A stretch of 64,000 bases of DNA, taken from the NCBI RefSeq assembly GCF_028682635.1, contig NZ_JANHLK010000006.1:186001-250000 (forward strand), in the 5' to 3' direction. This document shows positions 8,535 to 16,417 of the stretch, piece by piece (the first letter of the stretch is position 1; each line of letters begins with the position of its first letter). Below the pieces are notes generated by a model. That model was not told where the DNA came from and searched no databases. It worked only from the letters and a program-made list of their open reading frames with translations. Source of the stretch: Pseudomonas putida. GTDB lineage: Bacteria > Pseudomonadota > Gammaproteobacteria > Pseudomonadales > Pseudomonadaceae. The position numbers were made by a program, and so were the translations under genes.

Positions 8535-9353
8535 ATGAGTGAACGAATCTTTTCCCTGGCCAGTCTTACCGTGCTGGAGTTGTCACCACCGGACATGGTC
8601 GAGGTCGCGGCGCGGGCCGGTTACAGCCATGTTGGCTTGCGCCTGGTGCCGGCGACGCCGCAGGAACACCATTTCGCGCTGGTGGCGGATGGCGATCTGC
8701 GGCGCCAGACCCTGGCGCGTCTGCGTGACACCGGCATTCGTGTCCTGGATGTGGAAATCCTGCGGCTGAAACCGGACACCCTGGTGGCCGATTTCGAGCA
8801 AGTGCTGGCGGTGGGCGCCGAATTCGGTGCCACTGAATTGCTGGTGGCCGGCAACGATCCTGACGAGCAGCGAATGACCGAGAATTTCGCCAGGCTGTGT
8901 GATCTGGCGGCGCCTTACGGGCTGCACCCGCACCTGGAGTTCATGCCCTGGACCGACGCGCGCGATCTGCAGCAAGCCGTGCGCATCGTCGAAAGGGCGG
9001 GGCGTGAAAATGCGGCGGTGCTGGTCGACGCCTTTCACTTCGATCGCTCCGGGTCGCGGCTGGAAGATCTGGCCAGGGTTGCCCCCTCGCGGTTACGGTA
9101 TGCGCAGTTGTGCGACGTGGCGGGGCCCAGGCCGGCCGACATGGCAGAGATCTTGCGGCAGGCGCGTAATGAACGGCGTTTTCCCGGCGATGGCGATTGT
9201 GATCTGCCGGGGCTGTTGCGGTGTTTGCCGGCTAACATTCCATTGAGCCTGGAGATTCCCACCGTGCAACTGCTGGAGCAGGGCGTGAGCGGGCTGGATC
9301 GGGCGCAGATGGCATTGAGCAAAACCCGTGAATTGCTGGCGCGGCTGACATAG
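8535..9353 (+). CDS. Sugar-phosphate isomerase/epimerase-like TIM-barrel protein
   Basis: A 272-residue xylose-isomerase-like TIM barrel (AP endonuclease 2 superfamily). Candidate metal ligands lie at strand ends: Glu in HLEFMPW, Asp and His in VDAFHF, Gln in YAQLCD and Glu in SLEIPT. This is the same E-D/H-Q-E layout as the N-terminal half of QuiC 3.7 kb downstream. It could therefore be an isomerase or epimerase, or a dehydratase acting on a cyclic keto acid. It starts 2 bp after the oxidoreductase stop and is certainly co-transcribed. Confidence 0.75.
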   Translation: MSERIFSLASLTVLELSPPDMVEVAARAGYSHVGLRLVPATPQEHHFALVADGDLRRQTLARLRDTGIRVLDVEILRLKPDTLVADFEQVLAVGAEFGATELLVAGNDPDEQRMTENFARLCDLAAPYGLHPHLEFMPWTDARDLQQAVRIVERAGRENAAVLVDAFHFDRSGSRLEDLARVAPSRLRYAQLCDVAGPRPADMAEILRQARNERRFPGDGDCDLPGLLRCLPANIPLSLEIPTVQLLEQGVSGLDRAQMALSKTRELLARLT

Positions 9354-9389
9354 GTCCCGCGACGCTTTTGATTTGAACAAGGAACCCCA

Positions 9390-10268
9390 ATGACCGTCAG
9401 CACCCCGCTTTCCGGCGTCAATCAGCCCTTCAAAGGGATCCTGCTGATCGTTGTCGCAACCTTCCTGTTTTCCAGCCATGACGCCCTGTCGAAGTACCTT
9501 TCCGGGTTCTATCCGATTGTCATGGTGGTCTGGGCGCGTTATGTGGTGCACACCTTGCTGATGGCCGGGATATTCCTGCCGCAATCCGGGCTGCGCGTGC
9601 TGCGTACCAAGCGGCCGTTGCTGCAACTGATTCGGGCCTTGTGCCTGCTGGGCACCAGCCTGTTTTTCACCACGGGATTGATGTACATCCCGCTGGCCGA
9701 GGCAACGTCGGTGAACTTCCTGGCACCGGTGCTGGTGACCGCGCTGTCGGTGCCGTTGCTGGGGGAGAAGGTCACCCGTGGCCAATGGCTGGCGGTGATC
9801 TGCGGGTTTATAGGGGTGCTGATCATCGTGCACCCCGGTGGTGATCTGTTCACCCCGGCGGTGTTGTTGCCGTTGTGCTCGGCGTTGTTTTTCTGCTTCT
9901 ACCAATTGCTGACCCGCAAGCTCAGTGAGATCGACAGCCCGACCACCAGCAACTTCTTTGCCGGGCTGTGCAACACCCTGGTCATGAGTGCGCTGGTGCC
10001 GTTCTTCTGGCAGGTACCGACCTTGCTGCACGGCGCGATGATGCTGGCGCTGGGTGCCTGCGGGATGACGGCGCACCTGTTCCTGACCCAGGCCTTCCGG
10101 CATGCGGCGCCAGCCTTGCTGGCGCCTTTCAGCTACTGTCAGATCGTGTTTGCCGGCCTGCTGGGCTGGCTGCTGTTTTCCCACACGCCGACCCTGACCA
10201 CCGTCGTCGGGATCGCCGTGATCTGCTGCAGTGGCCTGGCGGCGGCCTGGCAGCAAAGCCGTCGCTGA
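9390..10268 (+). CDS. EamA/DMT-superfamily inner-membrane transporter
   Basis: A 292-residue integral membrane protein with about ten hydrophobic helices arranged as two EamA repeats (roughly residues 15-145 and 155-285). The first repeat contains the conserved R-LCLLGTSLFF and PLAEATSVNFLAPV region. DMT/EamA proteins move metabolites or amino acids; direction and substrate are not predictable. It lies 36 bp after the TIM-barrel gene, with AAGGAACCCC before the ATG, and is the last gene of the IclR-associated unit. It may import the substrate or export an intermediate. Confidence 0.85.
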   Translation: MTVSTPLSGVNQPFKGILLIVVATFLFSSHDALSKYLSGFYPIVMVVWARYVVHTLLMAGIFLPQSGLRVLRTKRPLLQLIRALCLLGTSLFFTTGLMYIPLAEATSVNFLAPVLVTALSVPLLGEKVTRGQWLAVICGFIGVLIIVHPGGDLFTPAVLLPLCSALFFCFYQLLTRKLSEIDSPTTSNFFAGLCNTLVMSALVPFFWQVPTLLHGAMMLALGACGMTAHLFLTQAFRHAAPALLAPFSYCQIVFAGLLGWLLFSHTPTLTTVVGIAVICCSGLAAAWQQSRR

Positions 10269-10287
10269 TCGCTCCTGAACAACAGGC

Positions 10288-10321
10288 AAAAAAAAGCGCA
10301 GGCCCGAAACCGGGCCTGCGC
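10288..10321 (-). terminator. Rho-independent terminator of the MFS gene
   Basis: An 11-bp perfect stem (GCGCAGGCCCG / CGGGCCTGCGC) with an AAAC loop. The A-tract on its left becomes the U-tract when read on the minus strand. It also separates the converging EamA gene. Confidence 0.9.
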
Positions 10322-10331
10322 CGAGGGAACA

Positions 10332-11669
10332 TCAGCCTTCTACTTTCGGAATCTTGCGCGGGGCCATGAAGTACATCCAGATCAGCGCGATGAAGTACAT
10401 CGCCGGGATCAGGGTGAACAGCACGGTGTAGTTGTTGTTGGTGACAGTCAGGATGTGGCCGACCAGCTGGGTCATGAACATCCCGCCAATCGCCGCACAC
10501 ATGCCGCCGAAACCGAACACCGTGCTCATCATGTGCTTGGGCGTGTAGTCCATCACCAGGCTCCAGATGTTCGCGGTCCAGGCCTGGTGCGCACCGATGG
10601 CCAGGGAAATGGCGGCCACTGCGACCCACAGGTTGCTGGAGCCGGCCGCCATGATCACGCCGATGATGCAGCAGGCGAACAGGAACATGGACATCAGGCG
10701 CGCCTTGATCGGATTGACGCCGCGGCCGATCAGGAACGAGGAGAGGATCCCGCCACCGACACTGCCGAAGTCGGCGGTGAGGTAGATGATGATCAGCGGG
10801 ATGCCCATCTGGGTCACGTTGATGCCCAGGTTGTATTGCTGGTTGAGAAACGGTGGCAGCCAGTACAGGTAGAACCAGAACACCGGCGCTGTGATCGAGT
10901 AGGCAAGGGCGAAGGCCCAGGTGCCGCGCATGCGCAGGATTTTCGAGAAGGGTACGCGGACTTGTTCCGGTTCCACTTCGTTCTGGATGTAGTCCAGTTC
11001 CGACTGTTTGACGCGAGGGTGATCTTCCGGGTTGAAGTACTTCAGGCCCCAGAATACCAGCCAGATCCCGCCCAGTGCCGACATGCACAGGAACGCCGCC
11101 TGCCAGCCCCACACGTGGAGAATCAGTGGCAGCAACATCGGTGTGAACATGGCGCCGACGTTGGTCCCGGCGTTGAAAATACCGGTGGCCACCGCGCGCT
11201 CGCCGGCCGGGAACCACAGGCGCGTAGTCTTCACGCAGGCCGGGTAGTTGGCGGCTTCGGTCAGGCCGAGGATGAAGCGGCAGACCATGAAGCCGACCGC
11301 CGAAGTGGCCAGGCCGTGGGCGCCGGTCGCCAGGCTCCAGAGCAGCACGGCGCAGAAGAACACGCGCTTGACGCCGACCCGGTCGATCAGGCGGCCTTGC
11401 AGCACGAATCCGATGGCGTAGCCGACCTGGAACCAGAAGTTGATGTTGGCGTAGTCCATCGCCGTCCAGCTCATTTCCTTGGCCAGGATTGGCTGCATGA
11501 CGCCCAGGGCGGCGCGGTCGATGTAGTTCAGGGTGGTGGCGAAAAACACCAGCGCCAGCATGCCCCAACGGGTTTTGCCGACAGCCATGGCGCCGCGGAT
11601 CTTGTCGCCGATGCCGCCAGTGGCAGCGCTCATGGCCGGAGCCATGCGTGAGCTATGTGTAGGATTCAT
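10332..11669 (-). CDS. MFS transporter, ACS/hexuronate-type; probable aromatic-precursor (quinate/shikimate) importer
   Basis: A major facilitator of about 445 residues with 12 predicted helices. Helix 1 carries the NYIDRAALG signature of the anion:cation symporter (ACS) group, and the helix 2-3 loop has GRLIDRVGVKR. ACS members import organic acids such as hexuronates, tartrate and hydroxy acids by proton symport. I chose the ATG at 11669; ATG 11678 and a TTG at 11696 are alternatives. It is transcribed divergently from quiC across a 579-bp gap, so quinate, shikimate or 3-dehydroshikimate is the likely cargo by context. That substrate is inference. Confidence 0.8.
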   Translation of the reverse strand: MNPTHSSRMAPAMSAATGGIGDKIRGAMAVGKTRWGMLALVFFATTLNYIDRAALGVMQPILAKEMSWTAMDYANINFWFQVGYAIGFVLQGRLIDRVGVKRVFFCAVLLWSLATGAHGLATSAVGFMVCRFILGLTEAANYPACVKTTRLWFPAGERAVATGIFNAGTNVGAMFTPMLLPLILHVWGWQAAFLCMSALGGIWLVFWGLKYFNPEDHPRVKQSELDYIQNEVEPEQVRVPFSKILRMRGTWAFALAYSITAPVFWFYLYWLPPFLNQQYNLGINVTQMGIPLIIIYLTADFGSVGGGILSSFLIGRGVNPIKARLMSMFLFACCIIGVIMAAGSSNLWVAVAAISLAIGAHQAWTANIWSLVMDYTPKHMMSTVFGFGGMCAAIGGMFMTQLVGHILTVTNNNYTVLFTLIPAMYFIALIWMYFMAPRKIPKVEG

Positions 11670-12052
11670 CTGTGCCATCCGTTCAATGACTGACAAGCGA
11701 AGCTCGTCGGGACTTCAAGGGCGCGTGATCAATCGAGGGCGACGGGCGCGGTTGGACTGATCGGCTGTGTTCGTCGGCTGACGAGTTATTCAGCGAGCGG
11801 CACGTGGGTGCCAGCGGTGCGCGGGGTTCGGATGGACGCCAGGCAAGGCGTAATGACGGTGGTGTAATCGAGCAAGGCGTTTAATGAGCGCATGAGCGTA
11901 TACCCGTTTTTTGAAATTTTTATGTGGTGTTCAGGGTCTTGTTAACTGGAACCGATGATTCATGACCGGACCCAATGTGGTGTTGATGTTGCGCAGTGGA
12001 CGAAAAATCGTCAATTCGCTAACGGCCATTTTGTTCGATAATCGCACGAAAA

Positions 12053-12066
12053 ACTAACTGGATAGT
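12053..12066. promoter_or_regulatory. Candidate TetR-family operator
   Basis: ACTA-N6-TAGT dyad inside an A/T-rich promoter-like stretch about 185 bp upstream of quiC. The inner TAACTGGA word recurs 112 bp away. The TetR gene downstream of quiC is the candidate binder. Assignment is from position and symmetry only. Confidence 0.3.
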
Positions 12067-12128
12067 ACACTTTGAATTGCCGTGGGGGATCGCCAGGCCA
12101 ATAATTCATTCAAAGCTAAACGCAATCC

Positions 12129-12154
12129 CTGTAGGAGCCCGGCTTGCCGGCGAT
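12129..12154 (+). repeat. Single REP unit
   Basis: CTGTAGGAGCCCGGCTTGCC followed by GGCGA, one half of the paired element found at 35459-35528. It lies in the leader region of quiC. Confidence 0.8.
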
Positions 12155-12248
12155 GGCGTCCGTGAGACCGCCATTCCCGGCAGCGGGGCCGCTGCAACAA
12201 GCGTGCGATACCCCTAACAAGATTGCCTCCATCACCGGGAGTCGAAAT

Positions 12249-14150
12249 ATGCAGCGTTCCATTGCCACCGTGTCCTTGAGCGGTACCCTGCCGGAAAAAC
12301 TCGAAGCCATTGCCGCCGCCGGTTTCGACGGCGTGGAGATCTTCGAGAATGACCTTCTCTACTACGACGGCAGCCCGCGAGAAATTAAACAGATGTGCGC
12401 CGATCTCGGGATCGCCATCACGCTGTTTCAACCATTTCGGGATTTTGAAGGCTGCCGCCGTGACCGTCTGTCGCGCAACCTTGAGCGGGCCGAGCGCAAG
12501 TTCGACCTGATGCAGGAGCTGGGCACCGACCTGGTGCTGGTGTGCAGCAACGCCTCGGCCGACTCCATCGGTGATGAACAGATCCTGGTCGACGACTTGC
12601 GCCTGCTGGCCGAACGCGCCGGCGCGCGAGGCCTGCGTATCGGTTACGAAGCGCTCGCCTGGGGACGCCACGTCAATACCTGGCAACAGGTGTGGAACAT
12701 CGTCCGTCAGGCCGATCATCCGAGCCTCGGCGTATTGCTCGACAGCTTCCATACGCTGTCGCTCAAGGGCGACCCGAGCGCCATCGCCGAGATTCCCGGT
12801 GACAAGATTTTCTTCGTGCAAATGGCCGATGCCCCGATCCTGGCCATGGACGTGCTGGAGTGGAGCCGGCATTTCCGCTGCTTCCCGGGCCAGGGCGAAT
12901 TCGATTTGCCGGGTTTCCTCGCGCCGATCATCAAGAGTGGCTATACCGGGCCACTGTCGCTGGAGATCTTCAACGACGGTTTCCGCGCCGCGCCGCCTCG
13001 AGCCAACGCTGCCGACGGTTTGCGCTCGTTGCTGTACCTGGAAGAGAAAACCCGCGAGCGCCTGGCCCAGGAAGCCAAACCAACGGCCAACCCCGAGATT
13101 CTGTTCGAGACGCCGAAGGCCAGCGAATACAACGGCATCGAGTTTCTCGAGTTCGCCGTGGACGAAAGCCTCGGCGCCAAGCTCTCCCATTGGCTGGAGC
13201 GGCTGGGTTTCGTCAAGGCCGGGGAGCATCGCTCCAAGAGCGTCAGCCTGCTGCGCCAGGGCGATATCAACCTGATCCTCAACTCCGAACCGTACTCGTT
13301 CGCCCACAGTTTCTTCGAGGCCCATGGTCCATCGTTGTGCGCCACCGCCGTGCGAGTCAAGGACAGTGCCAGCGCGCTGGCCAGGGCCGTGGCCTACAAA
13401 GGCCAGCCGTATCGCGGATTGGTCGGTCCCAATGAATTGGAACTGGCCGCCGTGCGCGCGCCGGATGGCAGCCTGATCTACCTCGTCGATCAAGACGCCG
13501 ATGTCTATGGTACCGACTTCAACCTGCAACCGGCCGTAGTGACCGGCGGTGGCCTCAAGCGCATCGACCACATGGCCATGGCGCTGCCCGCCGACAGCCT
13601 CGACAGTTGGGTGCTGTTCTACAAGAGCCTGCTGGACTTCGAGGCCGATGACGAAGTGGTGCTGCCAGATCCTTATGGTCTGGTGAAGAGCCGCGCGCTG
13701 CGCAGCCGTGACAGTTCGATTCGCCTGCCACTGAATATCTCCGAAAACCGCAACACCGCCATCTCACACGCGTTGTCGAGTTATCGCGGCTCCGGCGTGC
13801 ACCACATCGCGTTTGATTGCGATGACATCTTTGCCGAAGTCAGTCGCGCCAAGGCGGCGGGCGTGCCGCTGCTGGATATTCCGCTCAACTACTACGATGA
13901 CCTGGCGGCGCGCTTCGATTTTGACGACGAGTTTCTCAGCGAACTGGCCTATTACAACGTGCTGTACGACCGTGATGCCCAGGGCGGTGAGCTGTTCCAC
14001 GTGTACACCGAACCGTTCGAAGGGCGGTTCTTCTTCGAGATCATTCAGCGCAAGAACGGTTATGCCGGTTACGGCGCGGCCAACGTGGCGGTGCGCCTGG
14101 CAGCCATGGCCAAATCCCGCAGCGGTGCGGTGCGTCAGACAAAGTTGTAG
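12249..14150 (+). CDS. quiC: 3-dehydroshikimate dehydratase, QuiC fusion (TIM-barrel plus HPPD-like domain)
   Basis: A 633-residue two-domain enzyme. Residues 1-270 form a xylose-isomerase-like TIM barrel with metal ligands Glu134, Asp165, Gln191 and Glu239; these numbers match the P. putida QuiC1 site as I recall it. This domain dehydrates 3-dehydroshikimate to protocatechuate. Residues 285-633 form a vicinal-oxygen-chelate domain like 4-hydroxyphenylpyruvate dioxygenase, with likely metal ligands His441, one of His518/His519, and Glu597. In the P. putida enzyme this half supports activity without known dioxygenase function. I chose the ATG at 12249 (GGGAG 8 nt upstream); the frame is open 105 bp further up through the REP unit. 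Confidence 0.95.
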   Translation: MQRSIATVSLSGTLPEKLEAIAAAGFDGVEIFENDLLYYDGSPREIKQMCADLGIAITLFQPFRDFEGCRRDRLSRNLERAERKFDLMQELGTDLVLVCSNASADSIGDEQILVDDLRLLAERAGARGLRIGYEALAWGRHVNTWQQVWNIVRQADHPSLGVLLDSFHTLSLKGDPSAIAEIPGDKIFFVQMADAPILAMDVLEWSRHFRCFPGQGEFDLPGFLAPIIKSGYTGPLSLEIFNDGFRAAPPRANAADGLRSLLYLEEKTRERLAQEAKPTANPEILFETPKASEYNGIEFLEFAVDESLGAKLSHWLERLGFVKAGEHRSKSVSLLRQGDINLILNSEPYSFAHSFFEAHGPSLCATAVRVKDSASALARAVAYKGQPYRGLVGPNELELAAVRAPDGSLIYLVDQDADVYGTDFNLQPAVVTGGGLKRIDHMAMALPADSLDSWVLFYKSLLDFEADDEVVLPDPYGLVKSRALRSRDSSIRLPLNISENRNTAISHALSSYRGSGVHHIAFDCDDIFAEVSRAKAAGVPLLDIPLNYYDDLAARFDFDDEFLSELAYYNVLYDRDAQGGELFHVYTEPFEGRFFFEIIQRKNGYAGYGAANVAVRLAAMAKSRSGAVRQTKL

Positions 14151-14252
14151 GAAAATCGTAACCACACCGACAAACCGCTGCCGCACGGCTTCCTTCACTG
14201 TGCGGCGCGGCTCATAATCGCCAGCCTGTGCAGTGATGGCCGTGAGCCCGCA

Positions 14253-14930
14253 ATGACAATGACTTCAGAACTCTCCGCAGCACCCGATCAACCGGTTGCC
14301 GAACCGCGCAAGAGTCGCAAGAACAATCCGGAAAAAACCCGCGAGAACATCCTGCAGGAGGCGATTGTCGAGTTCGTTCAGCAAGGGCTTTCCGGGGCTC
14401 GAGTCGATGCCATCGCCGAGCGCATCCACACGTCCAAGCGCATGATCTATTACTACTTCGGCAGTAAGGAACAGCTCTACGTCGAGGTGCTGGAGAAGCT
14501 CTACGGCGATATCCGCAATACCGAAAACCGGCTGCACCTGGCGGAACTGCCGCCCGTCGAGGCGATTCGGCGGCTGGTGGAGTTCACCTTCGATCACCAT
14601 GACCGCAACGTCGATTTCGTGCGCATCGTCAGCATCGAGAACATTCACAACGCCGAATACGTGAAACGCTCCGATGCAATCAAGGCCATGAACAACACCA
14701 TCCTTGATTCACTGGGCGAGATCCTGCGTCGCGGTGCCGAGCAAGGGCTGTTCCGCACAGGGCTTGATCCGTTGGATGTGCATTTGCTGATCAGTTCGTT
14801 CTGCTTCTATCGCGTGTCGAACCGCCACACTTTCGGCGAGATCTTTCAGATCGACTTGCCGGACGAGAGCATCAAGCAGCGTCATCGGGAGATGATTTGC
14901 GAGTCGGTCCTGCGATATCTGCAGGCCTGA
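14253..14930 (+). CDS. TetR/AcrR-family regulator
   Basis: A 225-residue regulator. A basic, disordered N-terminus (about 25 residues) precedes a TetR DNA-binding domain at about 28-75, with the recognition region ERIHTSKRMIYYYFGSKEQLY. The C-terminal all-helical domain binds the effector. It lies 102 bp after quiC in the same direction, so it may be co-transcribed and probably controls the quiC/MFS promoters. The ligand is likely a pathway acid such as 3-dehydroshikimate or protocatechuate; this is inference. Confidence 0.85.
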   Translation: MTMTSELSAAPDQPVAEPRKSRKNNPEKTRENILQEAIVEFVQQGLSGARVDAIAERIHTSKRMIYYYFGSKEQLYVEVLEKLYGDIRNTENRLHLAELPPVEAIRRLVEFTFDHHDRNVDFVRIVSIENIHNAEYVKRSDAIKAMNNTILDSLGEILRRGAEQGLFRTGLDPLDVHLLISSFCFYRVSNRHTFGEIFQIDLPDESIKQRHREMICESVLRYLQA

Positions 14931-14933
14931 AAA

Positions 14934-14975
14934 AATCGCAGCCTTGTAGGAGCTGCCGAAGGCTGCGATCTTTTG
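14934..14975. terminator. REP-like hairpin acting as a likely bidirectional terminator
   Basis: ATCGCAGCCT...AGGCTGCGAT stem around a GTAGGAGCTGCC loop, flanked by A and T runs (AAAA before, CTTTTGATCTTT after). It fills the 49-bp gap between the convergent TetR and aroE-like genes. Its sequence matches the repeat at 680-711, so a REP element appears to serve as the terminator. Confidence 0.65.
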
Positions 14976-14979
14976 ATCT

Positions 14980-15834
14980 TTAACCATTCATGCTCTGAAA
15001 ATGCGCCAGCATCCGCTGCGCATCCGGCACCACGCCGCTGAACAATTCGAATGCCTTTACCGCCTGGAACACCGCCATGTTACCGCCATCCAGCGTTCGG
15101 CAGCCCAGGGCGCGGGCATTACGCAGCAGTTCGGTTTCCAGCGGGAAATAGACAATCTCCGCCACCCACAACTCAGCCCGAAGCAACTCGACCGGCACCG
15201 GCATGCCTGGCAGTTTTTTCATGCCCATGGGCGTGGTGTTGACCAGGCCATCAGCCTCGGCCAGGGTCAATGCCAGGTCATGACCGGCCACCGCGCGGTT
15301 ACTGCCGAAATGCTGATTGAGGTTGTCCGCCAGGCTCTGTGCGCGGCTGATTTCCACATCGAAAATGCTCAGTTGTTGTACGCCTTCGCTCAACAACGCG
15401 TGGGCCACTGCCGCACCAGCGCCGCCGGCGCCCATTTGTACGACGCGCTCAACGGCAACGCCTTGCAAGCCACGCCGAAAACCTTCGGCAAACCCCAGGC
15501 AATCGGTGTTATGGCCGATGCGTTTGCCGTCTTTCAACACCACGGTGTTCACCGCGCCAATGCCACGGGCTTCTGGCGACAGTTCGTCGAGCAGCGGGAT
15601 GATCGCCTGCTTGCACGGAAAGGTGATGTTCAGGCCGGTGAAGTTCATGCGTTCGGCAGCCAGCAGCAGCTCGGGCAGGGCGTTGCTGTCGAGTTGCAGT
15701 TGATCGAGATCGATCAGGCGATACAGATAACGCAAATCCTGGGCATCGCCTTCATGCTCGTGCAGGGCAGGGGTGCGGGAAGCCTGGATGCCGGCGCCGA
15801 TCAGGCCTGCCAGTACGGTTTGATTCTTGCTCAT
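14980..15834 (-). CDS. Catabolic quinate/shikimate dehydrogenase, AroE-like
   Basis: A 284-residue member of the shikimate dehydrogenase family. It has the substrate-site SRTP segment (residues 19-22, in place of the SxS of biosynthetic AroE), catalytic Lys75 and Asp111 (in HNTD), and a GAGGAG nucleotide motif at 135-140. The second Rossmann strand ends in Asp159, where NADP-dependent AroE has the NRT/basic motif. An acid here favours NAD, as in Corynebacterium quinate/shikimate dehydrogenase. The enzyme would oxidise quinate or shikimate to the 3-dehydro acids. I chose the ATG at 15834 with AAGGGG upstream; aroQ ends 5 bp before it. Confidence 0.85.
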   Translation of the reverse strand: MSKNQTVLAGLIGAGIQASRTPALHEHEGDAQDLRYLYRLIDLDQLQLDSNALPELLLAAERMNFTGLNITFPCKQAIIPLLDELSPEARGIGAVNTVVLKDGKRIGHNTDCLGFAEGFRRGLQGVAVERVVQMGAGGAGAAVAHALLSEGVQQLSIFDVEISRAQSLADNLNQHFGSNRAVAGHDLALTLAEADGLVNTTPMGMKKLPGMPVPVELLRAELWVAEIVYFPLETELLRNARALGCRTLDGGNMAVFQAVKAFELFSGVVPDAQRMLAHFQSMNG

Positions 15835-15839
15835 CACGC

Positions 15840-16280
15840 TCACCCCTTCAGACGTTGGCTGAAATGCTCCAGTGCCAGGCGATAGCCATGGCTGCCAAAA
15901 CCGGCCATTACCGCCGTAGCAATGCCCGAGACGAAGGAGTGGTGCCGAAATTGCTCACGGGCATGCACGTTGGACAGGTGCACTTCGATCACCGGCAGTT
16001 CGCTGGCGACCAGCGCATCGCGGATCGCCACCGAAGTGTGCGTCCAGGCGGCCGGGTTGATCACTATCCCGGCACAACGGCCGCGGGCGGCATGAATCCA
16101 GTCGAGCAGTTCGCCTTCGTGGTTGGTCTGGCGAAACTCCACCGCCAGGTCGAACTCTTCGGCGGCTCGGCCACACATGGCGGAAATATCAGCCAGGGTT
16201 TCGTGGCCGTAAGTCGCCGGTTCACGGGTACCAAGCAGGTTCAGATTCGGGCCGTTGAGCACCAGAATGATAGGGGACAT
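15840..16280 (-). CDS. aroQ: 3-dehydroquinate dehydratase, type II
   Basis: A 146-residue type II dehydroquinase. It shows the N-terminal [13 protein letters not shown] segment with catalytic Arg19, catalytic Tyr24, the QTNHEGEL segment, NPAAWTHTS, and a late histidine in EVHLSN. It interconverts 3-dehydroquinate and 3-dehydroshikimate. Placement upstream of a catabolic AroE-like enzyme and beside a LysR gene suggests a quinate-catabolism copy rather than the housekeeping one, which in pseudomonads usually sits next to accB. The ATG at 16280 has GGAG 8 nt upstream. Confidence 0.95.
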   Translation of the reverse strand: MSPIILVLNGPNLNLLGTREPATYGHETLADISAMCGRAAEEFDLAVEFRQTNHEGELLDWIHAARGRCAGIVINPAAWTHTSVAIRDALVASELPVIEVHLSNVHAREQFRHHSFVSGIATAVMAGFGSHGYRLALEHFSQRLKG

Positions 16281-16343
16281 CAAGGTTTCTCCACTTATTA
16301 TTTTTGGCGTTGGCCAAGGTCTCGGCCTGTGGAGATAAAATGT

Positions 16344-16387
16344 ACCAGATGGTTAATTTGGTCAATTGGACCGCCTGTATACGGTCC
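16344..16387 (-). promoter_or_regulatory. Dyad cluster in the aroQ promoter
   Basis: Three overlapping or adjacent inverted repeats lie in 44 bp: ACCA-GA-TGGT at 16344-16353, GGTC-AATTG-GACC at 16360-16372 and GGACCG-N8-CGGTCC at 16368-16387. They sit 64-107 bp before the aroQ ATG, in the gap after the LysR gene. They are candidate operators for the LysR or another regulator. Confidence 0.45.
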
Positions 16388-16417
16388 TTTTGTGTGCGGT
16401 GATCGGACGGTTTCGTT

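Larger units (their letters stand above)
11670..12248. promoter_or_regulatory. Divergent quiC / MFS promoter region
   Basis: A 579-bp gap between the divergent transporter and quiC. It holds a 5-bp dyad GACGA-AAAA-TCGTC at 11999-12012, two copies of TAACTGGA (11943-11950 and 12055-12062), the candidate TetR dyad at 12053-12066, and a single REP unit at 12129-12154. No convincing open frame with a ribosome-binding site lies in it. The left half (11700-11880) shows nothing recognisable. Confidence 0.5.

Noticed and set aside
12054..13571. Long open frame on the minus strand opposite quiC (505 codons)
   Set aside because: The plus strand encodes a fully conserved QuiC with all metal ligands. 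The antisense product has the His/Gln/Arg/Val-rich look of a shadow frame in high-GC DNA and no ribosome-binding site.
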